10,611 nt of DNA from Trueperaceae bacterium (GTDB lineage: Bacteria; Deinococcota; Deinococci; Deinococcales; Trueperaceae), in NCBI GenBank assembly GCA_007130445.1, contig SLSM01000117.1, positions 1 to 10,611 of the forward strand, given 5' to 3'. The translations under genes and the position numbers were made by a program. How positions within the stretch are numbered: position 1 is the stretch's first letter; every line of letters begins with the position of its first letter. Below, in pieces: positions 5,902 through 10,611 of the stretch. The notes beneath the pieces are model-generated. The model did not search any database. It worked only from the letters and a program-made list of their open reading frames with translations, and was not told where the DNA came from.

Positions 5902-7398
5902 ATGAAACGCCGCATCGTCGTCATCGGCTCGGGCTTCGGGGGCCTCGCCGCCGCCGCCCGCCTCGCCGCCGGGGGCCACCAGGTCACGCTCGTCGAGGCG
6001 CTCGACAAGCTCGGCGGCCGCGCCTACGTGTTCGAGCAAGACGGCTTCAAGTTCGACGGCGGGCCCACCATCATCACCGCACCCTGGCTGTTCGACGACA
6101 TCTGGGCCAAGGCCGGTATGCGGCGCGAGGACCACGTGGAGTTCGTCAAGTGCGACCCGTTCTACCGGATCTTCGACCACCAGGGGCGCCGCTTCGACTA
6201 CAACGACGACGAGATGTTCACCCTGCAGGAGATCGACCGGATCAACCCGGCCGACAAGCGCGGCTACCTCAACTTCGTGCACAGCACCAAGGCGATCTTC
6301 GACAAGGGCTTCACCCAACTCGCTGACGTGCCGTTCCTGACGGTCGCCGACATGCTCAAGGCCGCCCCCGACCTGATCCGGCTGCGCTCCGACCAGAGCG
6401 TCTACACCTACGTCTCGAAGTACGTCTCCGACGAGTTCCTGCGGCAGTGCTTCAGCTTCCACCCGCTGCTCATCGGCGGCAACCCGTTCGACGCGAGCAG
6501 CATCTACGCGATGATCCACTACCTCGAGCGCAAGTGGGGCGTCTGGTACGCCATGGGCGGCACCGGCAGGCTGGTCGCCGCCTTCGGCGAACTGCTCGAG
6601 AAGCTCGGCGTGGACATCGTGCTCGGCTCCGCGGTCGAGCAGATCAGCGTCAAGGACGGCCCGGACGGCACGCCACGGGCGACCGGGGTGGTGCTTGCCG
6701 ACGGTCGCAGCATCGAGGCCGACATCGTCGTGTCGAACGCCGACGTCGCGACCACGTACCAGCGCCTGATCGACCCCCGCTACCGCAAGCGCAACAAGGA
6801 CGAGCGCTGGGCGAAGACCCGCTTCTCGATGTCGCTCGTCGTGCTCTACTTCGGCACGAACCGGCGCTACACCGACACCGAGCTGGCACACCACAACATC
6901 ATCCTGGGCCCGCGCTACGAGGGGTTGCTCAAGGACATCTTCCGCAACGACGGCAAGCTGGCCGAGGACTTCAGCCTCTACCTGCACATGCCGACCATCA
7001 CCGATCCGAGCATCGCCCCCGAGGGGCACGAGAACTTCTACGTGCTCTCACCGGTGCCGAACCTCAAGAGCGGCATCGATTGGGCCACGCACGCCAAGCC
7101 GTACCGCGACGCGATCATGTCGTTCCTCGAGGAGCGCTACCTGCCGGGGCTCTCGGAGCACCTGGTCACGGAGGTGATGACCGACCCGGTGTACTTCCGC
7201 GACACGCTCGGCAGCCACCTCGGCTCGGCCTTCAGCGTCGAACCGATCCTCACGCAATCGGCCTGGTTCCGTCCGCACAACCGCTCCGAGGACATCCCCA
7301 ACCTCTACATCGTGGGCGCGGGCACCCACCCGGGCGCGGGCCTCCCGGGCGTGCTGTCGTCGGCCAAGATCGCCGACGACCTCATCGGCGCGGCCTGA
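5902..7398 (+). CDS. crtI: Phytoene desaturase (lycopene-forming)
   Basis: This 498-residue FAD-dependent membrane-associated desaturase should convert 15-cis-phytoene to lycopene in carotenoid synthesis. The N-terminus carries the dinucleotide-binding fold IVVIGSGFGGLAAA (Gly9, Gly11, Gly14) with Glu32 for the adenosine ribose, then GGRAYVF. Further blocks match what I recall of CrtI of Pantoea/Erwinia: FSFHPLLIGGNPFDASSIY, the LERKWGVWY region, LAEDFSLYLH, FSVEPILTQSAWFRPHNR, and the C-terminal flavoprotein signature GAGTHPGAGLPGV (472-484). Length and motif set favour CrtI over CrtD or CrtO relatives. The start is ATG 5902, with TACGCT six bases upstream; a GTG at 5869 in frame would put that box in the gene and add eleven residues before the Rossmann strand. 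No crtB or other carotenoid gene is seen in the window, so partners lie elsewhere. Nothing appears truncated. Confidence 0.95.
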   Translation: MKRRIVVIGSGFGGLAAAARLAAGGHQVTLVEALDKLGGRAYVFEQDGFKFDGGPTIITAPWLFDDIWAKAGMRREDHVEFVKCDPFYRIFDHQGRRFDYNDDEMFTLQEIDRINPADKRGYLNFVHSTKAIFDKGFTQLADVPFLTVADMLKAAPDLIRLRSDQSVYTYVSKYVSDEFLRQCFSFHPLLIGGNPFDASSIYAMIHYLERKWGVWYAMGGTGRLVAAFGELLEKLGVDIVLGSAVEQISVKDGPDGTPRATGVVLADGRSIEADIVVSNADVATTYQRLIDPRYRKRNKDERWAKTRFSMSLVVLYFGTNRRYTDTELAHHNIILGPRYEGLLKDIFRNDGKLAEDFSLYLHMPTITDPSIAPEGHENFYVLSPVPNLKSGIDWATHAKPYRDAIMSFLEERYLPGLSEHLVTEVMTDPVYFRDTLGSHLGSAFSVEPILTQSAWFRPHNRSEDIPNLYIVGAGTHPGAGLPGVLSSAKIADDLIGAA

Positions 7399-7439
7399 CG
7401 ACGCCAGCCAGGGGACCGACGTCCACCGGCCGGCGCACG

Positions 7440-7445
7440 TACACT
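7440..7445 (+). promoter_or_regulatory. Leaderless-type -10 box (TACACT) for the aldehyde dehydrogenase operon
   Basis: TACACT is followed by five bases and then ATG 7451, with no Shine-Dalgarno between them. The surrounding ACGTACACTG equals the promoter of the membrane-protein operon on the other strand (3672-3681). A weak GAC near the expected -35 position is the most that can be seen there. Confidence 0.6.
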
Positions 7446-7450
7446 GCGTC

Positions 7451-8881
7451 ATGGATGGCGCAACGAACCTGAACCGTTATTTGAGCGACGCCTGGCACGA
7501 CGCGCCGCACGCCTTCGAGGTGATCTCCCCCACCACCGGCGAGGTGGTCGGCGCCGCTGCCGATTGCGGCGAGGCCGAGGCCAGGCACGCCGTCGACGTG
7601 GCCTGGCGTGCGTTCGAGCACTGGCGCACCGTCAACCCCTTCGAGCGCGCCGCCACGCTGCGGCGCTGGCACGGCCTGATCATGGCCGACCAGGACGGCC
7701 TCGGCCGCCTGATGGCGCAGGAGATGGGCAAGCCCGTGCGCGAGGGGCGCGGCGAGGCCGCCTACTCGGCGGGATTCGTCGAGTGGTACGCCGAGGAGGC
7801 GAAACGGGTCTACGGCACGTGGTTCCCGAGCCACGCCGGGCACAAGCGGCTCCTGGCGATGAAGCAACCGGTGGGTCCCGCCTACGCCGTCACGCCTTGG
7901 AACTTCCCGGCCGCCATGATCACGCGCAAGGCCGCGCCGGCGCTCGCCGCCGGCTGCCCGATGATCGTCAAGCCCGCCGAACAGGCGCCCTTCACGGCGC
8001 TGCGGCTCGCCGAGCTGTGGCTCGAGGCCGGCGGGCCACCCGGGACGCTGCAGGTGCTCCCGGCCTCCGACCCGGTCCCCGTGACGCGCGTGATGATGGC
8101 CGACCCACGGATCCGCAAGGTGTCGTTCACGGGATCGACCGAGGTCGGCAAGCTGCTCTACCGCCAGGCCGCAGACACGGTGAAGCGGCTGTCGCTCGAG
8201 CTCGGCGGTCACGCGCCCTACCTGGTGTTCGACGACGCCGATCTCGAGCGCGCCGTCGCCGAAGTCACGGCCTGCAAGTTCCGCAACGCCGGGCAGACCT
8301 GCGTGTGCACGAACCGCATCTACGTCCAGACGGGCATCTACGACGCCTTCTTGGAGCGCTTCTCGGCGGCGGTGGCGGCGCTCGTACCGGGCGACCCGCT
8401 CGACGACCGCACCGACATCGGCCCGCTGGTCGATGCGGCCGGCCTCGAGAAGGTCGTGCGCCACGTCGACGACGCCGTGGCCAAGGGCGCCACCGTCACG
8501 ACGGGCGGGCGCGCGACGGGTGGGCTGCACTACGCTCCGACGGTCCTCACCGGCGTCACCGACGACATGGCGCTGATGGTCGAGGAGACCTTCGGGCCGG
8601 TCGCCCCCGTCCTGTCCTTCGAGCACGAGGAAGAAGCGATCGCGCGTGCGAACGCCACGCCCTACGGCCTGGCGGCGTACCTCTACACGCGCGACCTGAC
8701 CCGCGCCATCCGCGTGTCCGAGGCGCTCGAGTACGGCATCGTCGGGGTCAACGACGGCGTGCCGGCGGCCCCCTACGCCCCCTTCGGCGGCGTGAAGCAG
8801 TCCGGGATCGGCCGCGAGGGCGGGCCCTGGGGCATCGAGGAGTACCTCGAGGTGAAGTACGTGTCGCTCAACCTGTCGTGA
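7451..8881 (+). CDS. gabD: NAD(P)-dependent succinate-semialdehyde-type dehydrogenase
   Basis: This 476-residue protein is a full-length member of the aldehyde dehydrogenase superfamily, closest by eye to GabD-type succinate-semialdehyde dehydrogenases, which oxidise succinate semialdehyde to succinate (GABA degradation or a TCA bypass). Key residues are present: Asn151 in TPWNFP, Lys174 in VKPAEQ, the cofactor loop FTGSTEVGK (226-234), general base Glu250 in LELGGHAP, and nucleophile Cys284 in FRNAGQTCVC. The GQTCVC block and the ending APFGGVKQSGIGREG...GIEEYLEVKY are typical of this subgroup. The true substrate could be another short-chain or semialdehyde compound. Cofactor preference cannot be read by eye. 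The start ATG 7451 fits the TACACT box five bases upstream. The stop overlaps the next gene as GTGA, so the 128-residue partner is co-translated. No GABA aminotransferase is seen nearby. Confidence 0.9.
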   Translation: MDGATNLNRYLSDAWHDAPHAFEVISPTTGEVVGAAADCGEAEARHAVDVAWRAFEHWRTVNPFERAATLRRWHGLIMADQDGLGRLMAQEMGKPVREGRGEAAYSAGFVEWYAEEAKRVYGTWFPSHAGHKRLLAMKQPVGPAYAVTPWNFPAAMITRKAAPALAAGCPMIVKPAEQAPFTALRLAELWLEAGGPPGTLQVLPASDPVPVTRVMMADPRIRKVSFTGSTEVGKLLYRQAADTVKRLSLELGGHAPYLVFDDADLERAVAEVTACKFRNAGQTCVCTNRIYVQTGIYDAFLERFSAAVAALVPGDPLDDRTDIGPLVDAAGLEKVVRHVDDAVAKGATVTTGGRATGGLHYAPTVLTGVTDDMALMVEETFGPVAPVLSFEHEEEAIARANATPYGLAAYLYTRDLTRAIRVSEALEYGIVGVNDGVPAAPYAPFGGVKQSGIGREGGPWGIEEYLEVKYVSLNLS

Positions 8882-8884
8882 GCG
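8865..8884 (+). repeat. Short inverted repeat across the dehydrogenase/hypothetical junction
   Basis: CGCTCA (8865-8870) and TGAGCG (8879-8884) pair across an eight-base loop. The right arm starts with the TGA stop of the dehydrogenase gene, and the overlapping GTG start lies at the loop-stem boundary. A 6-bp stem is weak evidence alone; it is listed because the other two GTGA junctions also touch inverted repeats. Confidence 0.25.
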
Positions 8885-9264
8885 CGGCCACGGGCCAGCA
8901 TGTGGCTGCTCCGCACGACGATCCCGAGTCGCTGCTCTCCGCGTTCCTGGCGGCGCTCGACGACGGCGACCCGGAGCGCGCCGCGGCGGCGATGTGGCCG
9001 CTGTTGGGTGGGCGCCCCGCCCGCGACGTCGGCGACGCGGCCGGCCTGGCGAGGGTGCTCGCCAACGACCGCCACCGGCCTCTGCTCGACGCGGCGCGGC
9101 GCACGCGCGTGGCATGGGACCGACGCGAGCGCGCCGCGCGGGCCGAGCTGCGCTTCGAGCCGGCGAGCGGCGAGACGCCGCACACCTGGCTGGTGAGCCT
9201 CGCGCTCGGCGCCGACGGCCGCTGGGCGCTCACGGGTCTGCAGCGCGAGGGCTTCGAGGTCTGA
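8878..9264 (+). CDS. Small hypothetical protein, probably NTF2-like
   Basis: This 128-residue protein has no signal peptide or membrane segment. Residues 19-40 (SLLSAFLAALDDGD, then a run of alanines and MW) resemble the first helix of SnoaL/NTF2-like proteins. The end, DGRWALTGLQREGFEV, resembles the last strands of such cone-shaped folds, with an Arg/Glu-rich middle (WDRRERAARAELRF) between. The fold is a guess from pattern only, and no catalytic residues can be named. The start is GTG 8878, which overlaps the dehydrogenase stop by four bases (GTGA), in the same way as two other coupled genes here. Coupling suggests it is made in proportion to the dehydrogenase and may act on or with the same substrate, which is inference. 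Codon use and GC match the neighbours. Confidence 0.75.
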   Translation: MSAATGQHVAAPHDDPESLLSAFLAALDDGDPERAAAAMWPLLGGRPARDVGDAAGLARVLANDRHRPLLDAARRTRVAWDRRERAARAELRFEPASGETPHTWLVSLALGADGRWALTGLQREGFEV

Positions 9265-9313
9265 ACACGGGCGTTCCCCGGCGGACGACGCCGTCGGCGC
9301 CACCGACTCGGCC

Positions 9314-9805
9314 TCAGGGTCCGACTTGCACCACGAACTCGATCGCGTGGCGGTTGCCGCGCTCGTCGGCCAGCGTCGCGCGCAACCGCTGACCACCCAG
9401 TCGCGCGCCGCCAGGCACGTCGACCCGCAGCGTGACCTCGACGTCGGCCGTCGGCCGGTTGCCGCTCAGATAGGCGACGACGCGATCGAGTTCGACGTCC
9501 CACCCGTCCGGCGCCACGACGTCGCGAAGCTCGAACAGCGGCGTGACGGTGGCGCGCGAGAGGTTCGTGCCCCACGGCGTCAGCCGCATGGCGAGATCGT
9601 CGGCGGTGAGGCCGAAGACGTCCCGTGCGACGTCGATCTGTACGAAGACCGCCGAACCGGGCCGCACCGAAGCGGCGCCGTCGACACCAGGGCGATAGGG
9701 GTTGCTGCGATCGCCGAGCGTCGCCGGAGCGCAGGCGGCCATGAGCGAGAGCGCCGCGACCAGCGCTGCGACGCGAACGAGTGGGAGCCGTGCGACGTGA
9801 GCCAT
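9314..9805 (-). CDS. Putative lipoprotein of unknown function
   Basis: The 163-residue precursor begins with a lipoprotein signal: basic n-region (HVARLPLVR), hydrophobic core (VAALVAALSL) and lipobox MAAC with Cys25 as the lipidated residue. Met at -3 is unusual but allowed by the general rule. The mature part (about 139 residues) has alternating hydrophobic patterns (AVFVQIDV, VEVTLRVDVPGG, HAIEFVVQVGP) suggesting a beta-rich domain, placed outside the cytoplasmic membrane. I do not recognise the family. The start ATG 9805 has TAGCGT five bases upstream on the minus strand, typical of the leaderless starts in this window. The in-frame extension to 10147 is only the shadow of the neighbouring transporter gene. 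It is convergent with the small hypothetical gene across 49 bases. Confidence 0.8.
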   Translation of the reverse strand: MAHVARLPLVRVAALVAALSLMAACAPATLGDRSNPYRPGVDGAASVRPGSAVFVQIDVARDVFGLTADDLAMRLTPWGTNLSRATVTPLFELRDVVAPDGWDVELDRVVAYLSGNRPTADVEVTLRVDVPGGARLGGQRLRATLADERGNRHAIEFVVQVGP

Positions 9806-9810
9806 GGCGC

Positions 9811-9819
9811 ACGCTACCA
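9811..9819 (-). promoter_or_regulatory. Leaderless-type extended -10 box (TGG-TAGCGT) for the lipoprotein gene
   Basis: On the minus strand TGG-TAGCGT is followed by five bases and then ATG 9805, and no Shine-Dalgarno intervenes. It lies within the 56-base gap after the transporter stop, so the lipoprotein gene probably has its own promoter despite being in line with the transporter gene. No -35 box is recognised. Confidence 0.5.
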
Positions 9820-9861
9820 GCACGCCCGCGGCGGCGCTCGGGCACACGCGACGCGGCGGCG

Positions 9862-10611
9862 TCAGACGCCGGGGGCCGCCGCCCGCCGCGCACGCGATCG
9901 GTCGACGGCGCCGGCCAGCATCACCAGCGCGACGCCCGTGAGGACCGCACCGACGCCCGCCCACTGCAACACCGACAGCCGCTCGGCGAAGAGCAGCCAC
10001 CCCCACACCACCGTGAGCATCGGCTGGATGAGCAGGATGACCGACGTGTCGAGCGCCGGCAGGCGCGGGAGCACCGTCAGGATCGCCCACCAGGCGATCG
10101 TCTGCGAGCCCACCGCCAGCAGCAGCAGCCAACCGTGGGCGGGCCACGCCGGGCGCAGGTCGAACGCCGGATCGGTGGCGAGCCCCAACACGAGCCCCGC
10201 CACCGCGGCACCCAGGGTCGCATCCAGGAGCGGTCCCGACGGGCGCCGCAGGCCCCGGGCCGTGCGCCGGAAGATCAGCAGGAACGCCGTGTAGGAGAGG
10301 GCGTTCACCACACCGAACAGGACCCCCAGCAGCGGTTGCTCACCGTACGCGTCGGGCCGTCCCACGCCGGTCGTGAGCACCACGCCACCCAGCACCAGGG
10401 GCACGGCGGCGAGGCTGGCGGCCGGCGGCCGCTCCCGGAACACGAGCCACGCGAACAGCCCGACGAAGACCACCTGGGTGTTGCCCAGCACCGTCGCCAG
10501 GCCCGCGCCGACGTAGCCGATGGCGTAGTTCCACAGGGTGAACGACAGGCCCATCAGCCCGCCCGCCGCGATCGTGAACAGGCGCTCGCGCCTGGTGCGC
10601 GTGTCGGACCC
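9862..10611 (-). CDS. EamA/DMT-family transporter (5' truncated)
   Basis: The frame is open to the right edge, so the start lies outside; 249 residues are visible, where full members have about 290-310. The ATG at 10554 is an internal methionine, as in-frame family-like sequence (ERLFTIAAGGL) precedes it. The visible part starts in about the third helix of the first EamA repeat (LSFTLWNYAIGYVGAGLATVL, ending AWLVFRERP), followed by a loop and the second repeat (VLFGVVNALSYTAFLLIF to LLFAERLSVLQWAGVGAVLTG). FRERP and FAERL are the paired repeat endings typical of this family, and about nine membrane helices can be counted. Members usually export amino acids or other metabolites across the inner membrane; the substrate is not predictable here. 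The C-terminus ends in a basic cytoplasmic tail (RSRARRAAAPGV). Confidence 0.9.
   Translation of the reverse strand, partial: GSDTRTRRERLFTIAAGGLMGLSFTLWNYAIGYVGAGLATVLGNTQVVFVGLFAWLVFRERPPAASLAAVPLVLGGVVLTTGVGRPDAYGEQPLLGVLFGVVNALSYTAFLLIFRRTARGLRRPSGPLLDATLGAAVAGLVLGLATDPAFDLRPAWPAHGWLLLLAVGSQTIAWWAILTVLPRLPALDTSVILLIQPMLTVVWGWLLFAERLSVLQWAGVGAVLTGVALVMLAGAVDRSRARRAAAPGV

Noticed and set aside
5563..7029. 488-codon open frame on the minus strand opposite the hydrolase and crtI
   Set aside because: It is antisense to two well-supported genes, has a low-complexity Val/Glu/Arg-rich product with no family resemblance, and is explained by strong GC bias at third codon positions.
5902..8881. A functional link between crtI and the aldehyde dehydrogenase (oxidation of a carotenoid aldehyde)
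   Set aside because: The dehydrogenase has its own promoter box and resembles GabD rather than carotenoid-aldehyde enzymes; adjacency alone is not enough.
7382..9115. 577-codon minus-strand open frame opposite the dehydrogenase
   Set aside because: The Arg/Gly-rich product has no domain pattern, and the opposite strand encodes a complete dehydrogenase with all catalytic residues.
9265..9313. Possible bidirectional terminator between the small hypothetical gene and the lipoprotein gene
   Set aside because: Only two 5-bp stems (CGGCG/CGCCG and GTCGG/CCGAC) can be drawn and there is no T-tract on either strand, so support is too weak to annotate.
1..10611. Mobile element, defence island, CRISPR or tRNA genes
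   Set aside because: No transposase, integrase, nuclease, direct-repeat array or tRNA-like cloverleaf was seen, and composition is uniform across the window.

Overview
This is a GC-rich, gene-dense bacterial chromosomal window with nine genes plus one short hypothetical. I see no RNA genes, insertion sequences, phage genes or CRISPR. The best guess for the source is a member of the Deinococcota (Trueperaceae-like). This is moderate to low confidence and rests on three things: high GC, a carotenoid phytoene desaturase, and a repeated promoter layout in which a TANNNT -10 box lies only 5-7 nt upstream of the start codon (leaderless transcription). Leaderless genes and GTGA start/stop overlaps are also common in Actinobacteria, so that phylum is not excluded.

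Layout. (1) Positions 1-386, + strand: the C-terminal end of a MalG-type sugar ABC permease. (2) 387-488: a short regulatory gap with an extended -10 box, a strong GC hairpin and a Shine-Dalgarno. (3) 489-2399, +: a glycogen-debranching-type glucosidase; with the permease it suggests alpha-glucan or oligosaccharide use. (4) 2335-3665, -: a two-gene operon of a membrane protein with a very basic N-terminal tail followed by MTA/SAH nucleosidase (GTGA overlap). Its 3' end overlaps the debranching gene tail-to-tail by 65 bp. (5) 3666-3748: a divergent promoter region with a leaderless-type -10 box on each strand. (6) 3749-5856, +: a LysA-like PLP decarboxylase coupled (GTGA) to a class A beta-lactamase-fold serine hydrolase. 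(7) 5902-7398, +: phytoene desaturase CrtI. (8) 7451-9264, +: a succinate-semialdehyde-type dehydrogenase coupled (GTGA) to a 128-residue hypothetical protein, probably NTF2-like. (9) 9314-9805, -: a lipoprotein. (10) 9862 to the right edge, -: an EamA/DMT transporter cut at its 5' end.

Gene logic. The genes look like separate small housekeeping and metabolic units rather than one pathway: carbohydrate use, S-adenosylmethionine by-product recycling, amino-acid decarboxylation, carotenoid synthesis, aldehyde oxidation and export. I find no convincing undescribed multi-gene system. The observations most worth a second look are the uniform start-site architecture (five leaderless-type starts, three GTGA-coupled starts, each of the three touching an inverted repeat), the divergent substrate loop of the LysA homologue, and the serine hydrolase with no evident omega-loop Glu or signal peptide. 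No stretch over 300 bases lacks a gene.
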